Assembly (NCBI RefSeq): GCF_028682175.1
Contig: NZ_JANHKS010000007.1
Span: 103,437 to 167,436 of the forward strand
Reading direction: 5' to 3'
Length of the DNA: 64,000 nucleotides
Source: Pseudomonas putida
GTDB lineage: Bacteria; Pseudomonadota; Gammaproteobacteria; Pseudomonadales; Pseudomonadaceae
Below the pieces are notes generated by a model, which did no database searches, was not told where the DNA came from, and saw only the letters and a list, made by a program, of their open reading frames with translations. Shown one piece after another: positions 9,288 through 17,824 of this stretch (position 1 is the first letter of the stretch; every line of letters begins with the position of its first letter). The translations under genes were made by a program, and so were the position numbers.

Positions 9288-10466
9288 TTGCCCGTTACTG
9301 ACGTTGTGATCATCGGCGCCGGCGCCGCCGGTTTGATGTGCGCCTTCACCGCCGCCAATCGTGGCCGCAAGGTGATGCTGATCGATCACGCCAACAAGCC
9401 GGGCAAGAAAATCCTCATGTCCGGTGGCGGTCGCTGCAACTTCACCAACATGTACACCGAGCCTGCGAACTTCCTGTCGCAGAACCCGCACTTCTGCAAA
9501 TCGGCCCTGGCCCGCTACACCCAGTGGGATTTCATCGAACTGGTAGCCAAGCACGGCGTGCCGTACCACGAGAAGAAACTCGGCCAGCTGTTTTGCGACA
9601 ACAAGTCCAGCGACATCCTCGGCCTGCTGCTCAGCGAGTGCGATGACGCAGGCGTCGCGCTGCACATGGACACCTCGGTGCAGACCATCGAGAAGACCGA
9701 CGCCGGCTACCTGTTGCAAACCACCCTGGGCGACATCAGTTGCCAGTCGCTGGTGATCGCCACTGGCGGGCTGTCGATTCCGACGCTGGGCGCCACCGGT
9801 TTCGGCTATCAGGTGGGCAAGCAGTTCGGTCACACCCTGCTGCCGACCCGAGCAGGGCTTGTGCCGTTCACCATCACCGACCAGTTGAAAGAGCTGTGCA
9901 CCGAGCTGACCGGCACCTCGGTGGACTGCCTGGTGAGCTGCAACGAGATCAGCTTCCGCGAGAACATCCTGTTCACCCACCGCGGCCTGAGCGGCCCGGC
10001 GATCCTGCAGATTTCCTCGTTCTGGAATCCGGGTGACGCGGTTGAAATCAACCTGATGCCCGACCACGATGCCCACGCCTGGCTGACCGAACAACAGGCC
10101 CAGCGCCCCAACAGCGAACTGAAAACCCTGCTCGGCGAAATCTTCACCAAGAAGATGGCCAACCTGATTGCCGAGCAATGGTTCATGTCCAAACCGATGA
10201 AGCAGTACACCCACGCGGAACTGGCCGACATCGCCGAAAAACTGGCGAGCTGGCAGGTGGTTCCAGCCGGCACCGAAGGCTATCGCACCGCCGAAGTGAC
10301 GCTGGGCGGCATCGATACCCGTGAAGTGTCATCCAAGACCATGGAATCGCTGAAATCGCCGGGGCTGTATTTCATCGGCGAAGTGCTGGACGTCAGCGGG
10401 CACCTGGGCGGCTTCAACTTCCAGTGGGCCTGGGCCTCGGCGTACGCGGCGGCGCAGTACGTCTGA
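9288..10466 (+). CDS. HI0933/YhiN-family flavoprotein (NAD(P)/FAD-dependent oxidoreductase)
   Basis: 392-aa flavoprotein of the HI0933 family. The FAD-binding GAGAAG motif lies in VVIIGAGAAGLMCAF at about residues 9-14, followed by the family signature PGKKILMSGGGRCNFTN near residue 45 and ATGGLSIPTLGATGFGY near 160. The C-terminus closes the nucleotide fold with LYFIGEVLDVSGHLGGFNFQWAWASAYAA. The start is a TTG at 9288 supported by a GAGGA Shine-Dalgarno 7-8 bp upstream. The physiological reaction of this family is not firmly established, so I give no specific substrate. It follows dbpA after a REP pair and is probably monocistronic. Confidence 0.88.
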   Translation: MPVTDVVIIGAGAAGLMCAFTAANRGRKVMLIDHANKPGKKILMSGGGRCNFTNMYTEPANFLSQNPHFCKSALARYTQWDFIELVAKHGVPYHEKKLGQLFCDNKSSDILGLLLSECDDAGVALHMDTSVQTIEKTDAGYLLQTTLGDISCQSLVIATGGLSIPTLGATGFGYQVGKQFGHTLLPTRAGLVPFTITDQLKELCTELTGTSVDCLVSCNEISFRENILFTHRGLSGPAILQISSFWNPGDAVEINLMPDHDAHAWLTEQQAQRPNSELKTLLGEIFTKKMANLIAEQWFMSKPMKQYTHAELADIAEKLASWQVVPAGTEGYRTAEVTLGGIDTREVSSKTMESLKSPGLYFIGEVLDVSGHLGGFNFQWAWASAYAAAQYV

Positions 10467-10486
10467 CCTTCGGCAAAACCCGGTCC

Positions 10487-10576
10487 CGTAGCAGCACGGC
10501 TTGCCGGCGGGAGCGGTGTGTCAGGCGGCATATCCGTCATAGACCCACCGCCCCGCCGGCAAGCCGTGCTGCTACG
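10487..10576. repeat. REPIN, B class, downstream of the flavoprotein gene
   Basis: Left arm begins cgtagcagcacggcttgcc at 10487, right arm ends at 10576. The spacer (gtgtcaggcggcatatccgt region) is closely similar to that of the B-class element at 5948-6038, showing that whole elements are copied. Confidence 0.92.
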
Positions 10577-10627
10577 GGTGTATCGCATCAGTCCGAAGGA
10601 CGGCACGGAATAAATTTTGCTAAGCAG

Positions 10628-10656
10628 ATGTACAGCGCTCATCAGGCGCTGTACAT
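10628..10656. promoter_or_regulatory. Perfect 11-bp inverted repeat upstream of yccS
   Basis: ATGTACAGCGC (10628-10638), a 7-base loop, then GCGCTGTACAT (10646-10656), ending 41 bp before the yccS ATG. It is unrelated to the REP classes and has no following T-tract, so it may be an operator or a 5' UTR hairpin rather than a terminator. Confidence 0.5.
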
Positions 10657-10697
10657 ATCTCTGTGCAGATTGACTAGCGAACAGGCCGTCGGCGTAC

Positions 10698-12905
10698 ATG
10701 GCATCGAAATCGTGGCGTAACACCTTCCGCCGCCTCTGGGCGCTGGACAAGTTTTCCTACAGCGTGCGGGTATTCATCGCACTCACCGGCAGCATGGCCC
10801 TGTGCTGGTACCAGAACGAAATGTCGCTGGTCATCCCGCTGTTCCTGGGGATTATCGCCAGCGCCCTGGCCGAGACCGACGACAGTTGGCAAGGCCGTCT
10901 CAACGCGCTGGCCGTGACCCTGGTGTGCTTCAGCATCGCTGCGCTGTCGGTCGAGCTGCTGTTCCCCTACCCCGTCATCTTCATTTGCGCCTTCGCCCTC
11001 GCGGCATTCTGCCTGACGATGCTCGGCGCCCTGGGCGAACGCTACGGCGCCATCGCCTACGCCACCCTGATTCTCTCGGTCTACACCATGATCGGCGTGG
11101 ACCAGCGCGGCGGCGAGGTGACCGATTTCTGGCACGAACCCATGCTGCTGGTGGCGGGTGCGGCCTGGTATGGCCTGCTCTCGGTGCTGTGGCAGATGCT
11201 GTTTTCCAACCAGCCGGTGCAACAGGCGCTCGCCCGGCTGTTCCGCGAACTGGGTTTGTACCTCAAGCTCAAGTCCGAGCTGTTCGAACCCATTCGCACG
11301 CTGGACGTCGAGGCCCGGCGCCTGGAGCTGGCCAAGCAGAACGGCAAGGTGGTCGCCGCGCTCAACGCGACCAAGGAAATCATCCTCAACCGGGTCGGCA
11401 GCGGTCGCCCCGGGTCCAAGGTCAGCCGCTACCTGAAGCTGTACTTCCTGGCCCAGGACATTCACGAGCGCGCCAGCTCGTCGCACTACCCCTACAACTC
11501 GCTGGCCGAGGCGTTTTTCCACAGCGACGTGCTGTTCCGCTGCCAGCGTCTGCTGCGCCAGCAGGGCAATGCCTGTCGTGATCTGTCGGTGTCGATCCAG
11601 TTGCGTCAGCCCTTCGTCTACGACGACAGCTTCGCCCACGCGCTGGATGATTTGCGTGCGTCCCTGGAGCACCTGCGCATTCAGAGCAACCCGGCCTGGC
11701 GCGGCCTGCTGCGTTCGTTGCGGGCGCTGGCCAACAATCTCGCCACCCTTGACCGCCTGCTCAGCGACGCCAGCAACCCCGACGCCCTGGCCGATGCCAC
11801 CGACAGCAGCCTGCTGGACCGCTCGCCGCGCAACCTCAAGGATGTCTGGACCCGCCTGCGGCTGCAGCTCACCCCGACGTCCCTGTTGTTCCGTCACGCC
11901 TTGCGCCTGCCTCTGGCGCTGGTGGTCGGCTACATCATGCTGCACCTGATCCATCCCTCCCAAGGCTACTGGATCATCCTGACCACGGTATTCGTTTGCC
12001 AGCCCAGCTACGGCGCCACTCGGCGCAAGCTGGGGCAGCGGATCATCGGTACGGCCATCGGCCTGACGGCGGGCTGGATTCTGTTCGACCTGGTCACCTC
12101 ACCGATTCTGCAATCGATGTGCGCGGTGCTGGCCGGGGTGGTGTTCTTCGTCAACCGCACCACGCGCTACACCCTGTCCACGGCGGCGATCACAGTGATG
12201 ATCCTGTTCTGCTTCAACCAGGTGGGCAACAGTTACGGCCTGTTCCTGCCACGCCTGATGGACACCCTGCTGGGCAGCCTGATCGCAGGCCTCGCGGTGT
12301 TCCTGTTCCTGCCGGACTGGCAAGGCCGGCGCCTGAACAAGGTGCTGGCCAACACGCTCACCTGCAACAGCATTTACCTGCGCCAGATCATGCAGCAGTA
12401 CGCCCGCGGCAAGAGCGACGACCTCGCCTATCGCCTGGCCCGGCGCAACGCCCACAACGCCGACGCCGCCCTGTCGACCACCCTGGCCAACATGCTGATG
12501 GAGCCCGGGCACTTTCGCAAAGAGGCCGATGTCGGCTTTCGCTTCCTGGTGCTTTCCCACACGCTGCTCAGCTACCTGTCAGGCCTGGGCGCGCATCGGG
12601 GCACCGAGCTTCCGGACGAGGTGCGCGAGCAGTTGATCGAAGGCGCCGGGGCGCAGTTGGCGTCGAGCATCGACGAAATCGCCCAGAGCCTGGCCAGCCG
12701 TGAAGCGGTGGCGGTACAAAGTGACGCCGAAGAGGCGCTGGCGGTGGATCTGGAGCAGATGCCCGAGGAGATCGACGAAGGTCAGCGCCTTGTGCAGACC
12801 CAGCTTGCGCTGATCTGCCGCCAGCTCGGGCCGCTGCGCACCCTGGCTGCACACCTGATCAAAGACCCGGTCAAAGAACCGCAGATCACAGACCGTGCAG
12901 CTTGA
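10698..12905 (+). CDS. yccS: YccS-like FUSC-family membrane protein
   Basis: Inner-membrane protein of 735 aa with the layout of the YccS/FUSC (fusaric-acid-resistance-like) family. A first helix bundle covers roughly residues 10-150 (VFIALTGSMALCWYQNEMS onward), a soluble region roughly 150-390, a second bundle of about five helices roughly 395-540, and a soluble C-terminal tail. YccS of E. coli is ~720 aa. The related FUSC members AaeB and fusaric acid exporters are efflux components, but the YccS substrate is not established. ATG 10698 is the first in-frame start. The 3' end overlaps the convergent periplasmic-binding-protein gene by 20 bp. A perfect hairpin and a REPIN lie upstream. Confidence 0.87.
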   Translation: MASKSWRNTFRRLWALDKFSYSVRVFIALTGSMALCWYQNEMSLVIPLFLGIIASALAETDDSWQGRLNALAVTLVCFSIAALSVELLFPYPVIFICAFALAAFCLTMLGALGERYGAIAYATLILSVYTMIGVDQRGGEVTDFWHEPMLLVAGAAWYGLLSVLWQMLFSNQPVQQALARLFRELGLYLKLKSELFEPIRTLDVEARRLELAKQNGKVVAALNATKEIILNRVGSGRPGSKVSRYLKLYFLAQDIHERASSSHYPYNSLAEAFFHSDVLFRCQRLLRQQGNACRDLSVSIQLRQPFVYDDSFAHALDDLRASLEHLRIQSNPAWRGLLRSLRALANNLATLDRLLSDASNPDALADATDSSLLDRSPRNLKDVWTRLRLQLTPTSLLFRHALRLPLALVVGYIMLHLIHPSQGYWIILTTVFVCQPSYGATRRKLGQRIIGTAIGLTAGWILFDLVTSPILQSMCAVLAGVVFFVNRTTRYTLSTAAITVMILFCFNQVGNSYGLFLPRLMDTLLGSLIAGLAVFLFLPDWQGRRLNKVLANTLTCNSIYLRQIMQQYARGKSDDLAYRLARRNAHNADAALSTTLANMLMEPGHFRKEADVGFRFLVLSHTLLSYLSGLGAHRGTELPDEVREQLIEGAGAQLASSIDEIAQSLASREAVAVQSDAEEALAVDLEQMPEEIDEGQRLVQTQLALICRQLGPLRTLAAHLIKDPVKEPQITDRAA

Positions 12906-13623
12906 GCAGCTTGTCGTAGCTGCCGTCGGCCTTCATCGCGGCGATGGCCTTGTCGAAGTCGGCCACGATCTTGTCGTGGCCAGGGGTTTTCAGGCTGACG
13001 AGGATGAACAGCCCGTTTTCGCTGAGTGAGCGTGGCAGGAATTCGACGTTGTCACGGACTTCGGCGGGCTCGCGCCCCAGCGCCACTTTGGCCGCGTATT
13101 CGTCCTCGACGGTCAATTCGACCCTGCCCGCCGCCAGCATCCGAACTGCCGTCGAGAAGCTCGCCACCGGCACTTTCTTCAGATTGGTGTCGTTATCGAA
13201 CGCCGGCGAGTAGGCATAGCTGCGCACCACCGCGATGGAGTACGGGTGCAGTTGGGTGAGGTTCTGATAATCGACGGTCGATTCCTTGCGCTTGAGAAAA
13301 CGCAGGCGGTTGACGAGGTACTCCTGTGAAAACTCACCAATCTGCTCGCGATCTTCGCTGTACCAGGCGTTGATCAGCACGTCATAGCGGCCCTCGCCCA
13401 CCCCATGAATCGCCCGCGCCCACGGCACCTGTTCATACTCGGTGGTGTAGCCGGCGCGGCCCAGTGCGGTGCGAATCAGGTCGGTGGAGAGGCCGTCGTT
13501 GAGCAGCGACACATCGGCGTAAGGCGCCCATGCATCACCCACCAGGCGGAGTGTCTGCGCCGCCGCGCCATGGGCGATCAGCAGCATTCCCAGCAGCACC
13601 ACGGCTCGCACCAAACGCGACAT
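12886..13623 (-). CDS. Periplasmic solute-binding protein, family 3 (amino-acid type)
   Basis: 245-aa secreted protein of the bacterial extracellular solute-binding family 3. A Sec signal peptide is clear (MSRLVRAVVLLGMLLIAHG, cleavage probably after AAA near residue 22). The mature protein begins with the family pattern RLVGDAWAPYADVSLLNDGLSTDLI and carries WARAIHGVGEGRYDVLIN. No permease or ATPase gene is adjacent, so it is either an orphan binding protein feeding another transporter or a sensor-type periplasmic protein. Its 3' end overlaps yccS by 20 bp in convergent orientation. The ligand cannot be named from sequence. Confidence 0.82.
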   Translation of the reverse strand: MSRLVRAVVLLGMLLIAHGAAAQTLRLVGDAWAPYADVSLLNDGLSTDLIRTALGRAGYTTEYEQVPWARAIHGVGEGRYDVLINAWYSEDREQIGEFSQEYLVNRLRFLKRKESTVDYQNLTQLHPYSIAVVRSYAYSPAFDNDTNLKKVPVASFSTAVRMLAAGRVELTVEDEYAAKVALGREPAEVRDNVEFLPRSLSENGLFILVSLKTPGHDKIVADFDKAIAAMKADGSYDKLLKLHGL

Positions 13624-13747
13624 GCTCAGAATCCTTCAGGCAACGGATGGCAACTGGCCTTCATTGAAGACCTGTTCGGTCGATTTCACAACTCACAAGA
13701 ACATGAAGTTTGTGCGGCAGTTCAAGAATTACAACTCCCCTGCTCCT

Positions 13748-13825
13748 GTAGCCCGCGACCGCGGTATTTCATGCAACATTGCGCTGTCTGGTCCACTGCA
13801 ATCGCGGGCAAGCGCGCTCCTACGG
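13748..13825. repeat. Degenerate REPIN upstream of elaA
   Basis: The right arm (aatcgcgggcaagcgcgctc from about 13800) is intact A-class, while the left arm has diverged (tgtagcccgcgaccgcgg). It lies in the 285-bp gap between the divergent binding-protein and elaA genes; nothing else is obvious there. Confidence 0.65.
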
Positions 13826-13908
13826 CTGTTCAAGGCAGACTGTGGATTTGGGGTTGGCGCATTAAGCGTTTAGTATCCGGCATGGACTTTTTTTCGTGAG
13901 CCGGCTTC

Positions 13909-14367
13909 ATGTCTATCAACTGGATTTGCAAACACCACACCGCCCTGACCAAAGAGCAGTTGTACGCCATTTTGCAGCTGCGCGCGCAGGTGTTCGTGGT
14001 GGAACAGAAATGTTGGTATCAAGACGTCGATGGTCAGGACCTGCTGGGCGATACCCGCCACCTGATGGCCTGGCAGGGCGAGGAGCTGGTCGCGTACCTG
14101 CGCCTGCTCGACCCGATCCAGCAGGACGGTGACGTGACCATCGGCCGGGTCGTGACTGCCCCCTCGATGCGCAACAAGGGCATGGGCCATGAACTGATGG
14201 TGCAGGCGCTGGAACACGCCGAACGCAACTGGCCCGACCAGCCGATCTACCTTTCCGCACAGGCTCATCTGCAAGGCTATTACAGCCGTTACGGCTTCAA
14301 CCCCGCAGGCGAGGTGTACGTCGAGGACGGCATCCCGCACATCGGCATGCGCCGCGACCTGGACTGA
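13909..14367 (+). CDS. elaA: ElaA-family GNAT N-acetyltransferase
   Basis: 152-aa GNAT acetyltransferase close to E. coli ElaA over its full length. Shared stretches include the N-terminal LYAILQLRAQVFVVEQKCWY and DGQDLLGDTRH, the acetyl-CoA loop region VTAPSMRNKGMGHELM (motif A, about residues 80-97), and the ElaA end EVYVEDGIPHIGMRRDL. Substrate of ElaA is not established. ATG 13909 gives the family's usual length. The stop is separated by a single base from the stop of the convergent winged-helix gene. Confidence 0.9.
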   Translation: MSINWICKHHTALTKEQLYAILQLRAQVFVVEQKCWYQDVDGQDLLGDTRHLMAWQGEELVAYLRLLDPIQQDGDVTIGRVVTAPSMRNKGMGHELMVQALEHAERNWPDQPIYLSAQAHLQGYYSRYGFNPAGEVYVEDGIPHIGMRRDLD

Positions 14368-14368
14368 C

Positions 14369-14665
14369 TCAGGGATACCCCAGCACCGCCTTGATCTGCG
14401 AGAGGTTCGAGTCGATCCACTGCCGGTCGATGGCGCCCCAGTCGCGGATCCGGTAGCTGCCGGCATGATTGCGCCCACCGTCCAGTTGCTCGAATTCACA
14501 GACGATATCCAGGTCCGCCAGCGCCGCAATGGTGTCCTGGGCGGTGCGCCGCGGCATGCCGGTGACGTCGGTCAGGGCCGGCACGCTGCTGGCGATTTCG
14601 CTGTCGATCAGATACGCCACGTACAGGCGCCGGTAGAAGCTGCTCTTGGTCTTGCTGACGTCCAT
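14369..14665 (-). CDS. Small winged helix-turn-helix protein
   Basis: 98-aa protein. Residues ~5-70 read as a winged-helix DNA-binding fold (FYRRLYVAYLIDSEI, then SVPALTDVTGMPRRTAQDT as the helix-turn-helix and IAALADLDIVCEFEQLDG as the wing). The C-terminus WGAIDRQWIDSNLSQIKAVL is probably a dimerisation helix. It has no effector domain. It is convergent with elaA (one-base gap), and its upstream side faces the REPIN at 14711-14801. Target unknown; a DNA-binding role is inference from the fold pattern. Confidence 0.7.
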   Translation of the reverse strand: MDVSKTKSSFYRRLYVAYLIDSEIASSVPALTDVTGMPRRTAQDTIAALADLDIVCEFEQLDGGRNHAGSYRIRDWGAIDRQWIDSNLSQIKAVLGYP

Positions 14666-14710
14666 CGTCAGGTCCTTGTGGATGAAGAGTGCATTGTCGT
14701 TATACAGCCC

Positions 14711-14801
14711 CTGTAGGAGTGAGCTTGCTCGCGATTACGGTTTACCAGACGCTGCACTATCGACTGACACACCGCAATCGCGAGCAAGCTCACTCCTACA
14801 G
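14711..14801. repeat. REPIN (gtaggagtgagcttgctcg class)
   Basis: Arms at 14711-14736 and about 14776-14801 are reverse complements. It lies between the winged-helix gene and the YgjP-like protease gene, both on the minus strand. Confidence 0.92.
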
Positions 14802-14815
14802 GTCAGCGGCGGATT

Positions 14816-15325
14816 CTAATTCTGCATATCCCGCCACGTCAGGTACACGCGCAGGTCGAACTCCAACTGGTGATACCCGGGCTGCATGTACTCACACAAT
14901 TTGTAGAACGCCTTGTTGTGCTCGCTCTCTTTGAAGTGCGCAAGCTCGTGCACCACGATCATCTTCAGAAACTCCGGTGCCGCGTCCTTGAACAGGGACG
15001 CCACGCGGATCTCCTTCTTGGCCTTGAGCTTGCCGCCCTGCACCCGCGACACGGTGGTGTGCAGCCCCAGGGCGCGGTGCGTGAGGTCCAGGCGGTTGTC
15101 GAACAGCACCTTGTCGATGGTCGGCGCATTGCGCAGGTGTTCCTGCTTGAGGGCCAGGGCGTAGGCGTACAGCGCCTTGTCGCTCTGTACGTCATGCCGC
15201 CCGGGATAGCGCTGTTGCAGGTAGGCGCCCAGCTTGTCCTGGGCGATCAACTGGCGAACCTGATCCTGCAGCGACGCCGGATAGGCCTGCAGGTACTTGA
15301 GTGGCGTGACGGCGGTAACGGTCAT
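14816..15325 (-). CDS. YgjP-like zinc metallopeptidase (DUF45/M48-related)
   Basis: 169-aa predicted zinc metallopeptidase. The metal site is VVHELAHFKESEH: HELAH at residues 126-130 with a third histidine at 136, as in the YgjP-like/WLM group. The C-terminal helix FYKLCEYMQPGYHQLEFDLR and the final YLTWRDMQ are typical of the family. No signal peptide or membrane segment, so cytoplasmic. Substrates of this family are not well defined. The gene starts 39 bp downstream of the end of the GGDEF-EAL gene on the same strand, so the two may be cotranscribed. Confidence 0.82.
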   Translation of the reverse strand: MTVTAVTPLKYLQAYPASLQDQVRQLIAQDKLGAYLQQRYPGRHDVQSDKALYAYALALKQEHLRNAPTIDKVLFDNRLDLTHRALGLHTTVSRVQGGKLKAKKEIRVASLFKDAAPEFLKMIVVHELAHFKESEHNKAFYKLCEYMQPGYHQLEFDLRVYLTWRDMQN

Positions 15326-15364
15326 GGTGAGGTCAGGAAACGGAAAAGGCGCCAGTCTAGCGCT

Positions 15365-17518
15365 TCAATCATGGCCAAGCAGCGGATCTTTGCCCGGCAG
15401 CACGGTCGGCTCGACGAAACGCAGCGCGTCGTCCGGCGTCTGCGGGTGCGCCAGCAAAAAGCCCTGGATGATCTGGCAACCGTTTGCGACCAGCCACTGA
15501 TACTGCTCCAGCGTTTCGACGCCCTCGGCTATCACTTCGATATTGAGCAACCGACACATGTCGATAATGCTGCGCGCCACCGCCAGATCCCGTGGCGAAC
15601 TCATCATGCCGCCGATGAAGTGCCGGTCGATCTTGAGCGTATCAAGATCCAGATTGCGCAAGTGCGCCAGGGAGCTGTCCCCCGCCCCGAAGTCATCCAG
15701 CGAGACCCGCACGCCAATGTCATGCAGTTGCTGGAGCTGTTTGCGGCTGTGCACCAGGTTATGCACCAGCGACGGCTCGGTGATCTCGACCTCCAGTTGC
15801 CGAGGCTTCAGGCCGTGCAGGTGAATGGCCCGTGAAAGCTCCGCCGCCAGGTTGGGCATGCTGAACTGCGCAGGACTCACGCTGACACTCATGACCAGAT
15901 CATCGGGGAACACGTCCTGCCAGCGTTTGCGCTGCGCGGCCCCCTGCTCGAAAATCCAGCTGCCGAGCTTGTTGATCAGACGTGTCTCTTCCAGCAGCGG
16001 AATGAACAGGCTCGACGGCACGTCGCCGGCGTCCGGGTGATTCCAGCGCAACAGCGCCTCGAAGCCGCGAGTGCGGCCGGTGACCACGTTGATCTGTGGC
16101 TGATAGACGATGGAAAAATCCTTGCCCTCGATGGCCGTGCGCACACTTTCTTCGAGCATCAGGCGCGAACGCGCGCGACCGTTCATGTACTGGTCATAGA
16201 AGCGGTATTGCTGGCGCCCCGCCCGCTTGGCCTCGTACATGGCGATGTCGGCTGCGCGCAACAGGCCATCCAGGTTGGTGCCGCAATCGGGATACACCGC
16301 AATACCGATACTGGCGCCAAGAGTCGCCTCGATTCCATCGACGTGACGTCGGGCCGAGACGCGCTCGATGAGTTTCTCCGCGACCTTGGCCGCGTGCTCG
16401 GGGAAGTCCAGGCCGTCGATGACCACCACGAACTCGTCCCCACCCATGCGCGCCAATACGTCGTAGGGGCGCAGACATTCCTTGAGCTGCTCGGCGACCC
16501 AGACCAGCACCTGATCGCCGGCGTCGTGCCCCAGCGAATCATTGACGTGCTTGAAGCCGTCCAGATCCAGATAGAGCACCACCAGGTATTTTCCGGCGTG
16601 CTCGTTGCGCGACAGCATGCCTTCGACGGTCTGGTAGAAACCACGTCGATTGAGCAGCCCGGTCAGCGAATCGGTCACGGCCTGATGTTCGAGCTGGCGG
16701 TACAGATCGCGCACCACCGACATGTCGAGCACGCTCAACACCATGGCTTTCTGTTCTTCGGGCAGCGGCGCGCAGGACAGCGCAACCGGCACCTGGCGGC
16801 CTTCCGGCGTGCGCAGGATCGCGTCGTGCACACGGTAGGTATCGGCGCGGCGATAGTGGTGATAGAACCCCGAGTCCATCCATTCGCTGACGTAGGGTTC
16901 TTGCAGGTAGCCGCACAGCGAGGTGCCGCGCAGCTCGCCGTCGGTCATGCCCAGCAGCCGGCAGATGGCGGGGTTGGCAAAACTGATGTTGCCATCTTCG
17001 CCAACCACCAGAATGCCCTCGGCCACATTGGCCAGCACCGAGGCGTTGAACGCCCGCGCCGACTCAAGCTCACGGCTGAGTTTCTGCAGGGCGCGGCGAT
17101 TCTGCTGATGCTCCAGCAGCGCCTGGACCTTGGGCTTGAGGACGTTGGGGTCGAACGGTTTGAACAGGTAGTCCACCGCGCCGCTGGCGTAGCCCTTGTG
17201 CACGGCATCGCGAGACTGCTCGTTGGCGGTCAGGAAGATGATCGGGGTCAGCCGGGTTCGCTGGCTGCCGCGCATCAGCCGCGCGACTTCGAAGCCGTCC
17301 ATCTCGGGCATCTGTACGTCGAGCAGGACGATGTCGACATCGACATCCAGAAGCAGCCCCAGGGCTTCCATACCCGAACTGGCCGTGACGATTTCCCAGT
17401 CCTGTCGTTGCAGGACCGCACGCATCGTGACCAGGTTTTCAGGGTAGTCATCGACTACCAACAGGACTGATTTGCCATTAGGTGGCTGTGGTTGCACGCA
17501 TTCCATGCTGCTACTCAT
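15365..17518 (-). CDS. Response regulator with REC-PAS-GGDEF-EAL domains (cyclic-di-GMP turnover)
   Basis: 717-aa cytoplasmic signalling protein. REC domain at about 15-130, with the phospho-acceptor in VDIVLLDVQMPEMDGFE and the conserved lysine in DYLFKPFDP. PAS domain about 150-270. GGDEF domain about 285-445, with an intact GGDEF (RMGGDEFVVV) and an inhibitory RxxD site five residues before it (RPYD). EAL domain about 460-700, with the EAL in RGFEALLRW, the metal pair in SLDDFGAGDSS and the glutamate of VIAEGVET. Both catalytic domains therefore look competent, although EITEP and DDFGAGDSS differ slightly from the commonest forms. No histidine kinase is adjacent. The start MSSSMECVQ is taken at 17518; a second Met four residues on is possible. 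Confidence 0.93.
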   Translation of the reverse strand: MSSSMECVQPQPPNGKSVLLVVDDYPENLVTMRAVLQRQDWEIVTASSGMEALGLLLDVDVDIVLLDVQMPEMDGFEVARLMRGSQRTRLTPIIFLTANEQSRDAVHKGYASGAVDYLFKPFDPNVLKPKVQALLEHQQNRRALQKLSRELESARAFNASVLANVAEGILVVGEDGNISFANPAICRLLGMTDGELRGTSLCGYLQEPYVSEWMDSGFYHHYRRADTYRVHDAILRTPEGRQVPVALSCAPLPEEQKAMVLSVLDMSVVRDLYRQLEHQAVTDSLTGLLNRRGFYQTVEGMLSRNEHAGKYLVVLYLDLDGFKHVNDSLGHDAGDQVLVWVAEQLKECLRPYDVLARMGGDEFVVVIDGLDFPEHAAKVAEKLIERVSARRHVDGIEATLGASIGIAVYPDCGTNLDGLLRAADIAMYEAKRAGRQQYRFYDQYMNGRARSRLMLEESVRTAIEGKDFSIVYQPQINVVTGRTRGFEALLRWNHPDAGDVPSSLFIPLLEETRLINKLGSWIFEQGAAQRKRWQDVFPDDLVMSVSVSPAQFSMPNLAAELSRAIHLHGLKPRQLEVEITEPSLVHNLVHSRKQLQQLHDIGVRVSLDDFGAGDSSLAHLRNLDLDTLKIDRHFIGGMMSSPRDLAVARSIIDMCRLLNIEVIAEGVETLEQYQWLVANGCQIIQGFLLAHPQTPDDALRFVEPTVLPGKDPLLGHD

Positions 17519-17765
17519 TTCACGTTACTGCCTGGTGAAAGGGCTCCGCCCGTGAATCGGATCGCCTTTACTCTAGCCCCGAATGCGGAAAAGAGAAGCA
17601 GCGCCACCGTTATGCCATCTCTAAATAATACACAAGCCGACTAACGGTATCTCCTCTAACAGCCCCACCCAAACGGATAGAGCGAGGAAATAGCGGCCTT
17701 TTGACTGTATCCGTTCGACGGAATCACATTAACAAAGCAGGCCCCCATACGTATAAGGAGCACCC
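17519..17765. other. Intergenic region upstream of alginate lyase
   Basis: About 300 bp between the divergent GGDEF-EAL and alginate lyase genes, more AT-rich than its surroundings. An AAGGAG ribosome-binding-like sequence is at 17755-17760. I see no convincing -10/-35 pair and no repeat of the REP classes. Confidence 0.4.
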
Positions 17766-17824
17766 CTGAAACCCTTGCGCCAGACACGTTTACTGGCAAT
17801 GAGACATATCGGACAGCATACACA

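Noticed and set aside
12886..12905. Overlap of yccS and the binding-protein gene as evidence of a wrong stop
   Set aside because: Both stops are genuine in frame and both C-termini look natural; a 20-bp convergent overlap is acceptable.
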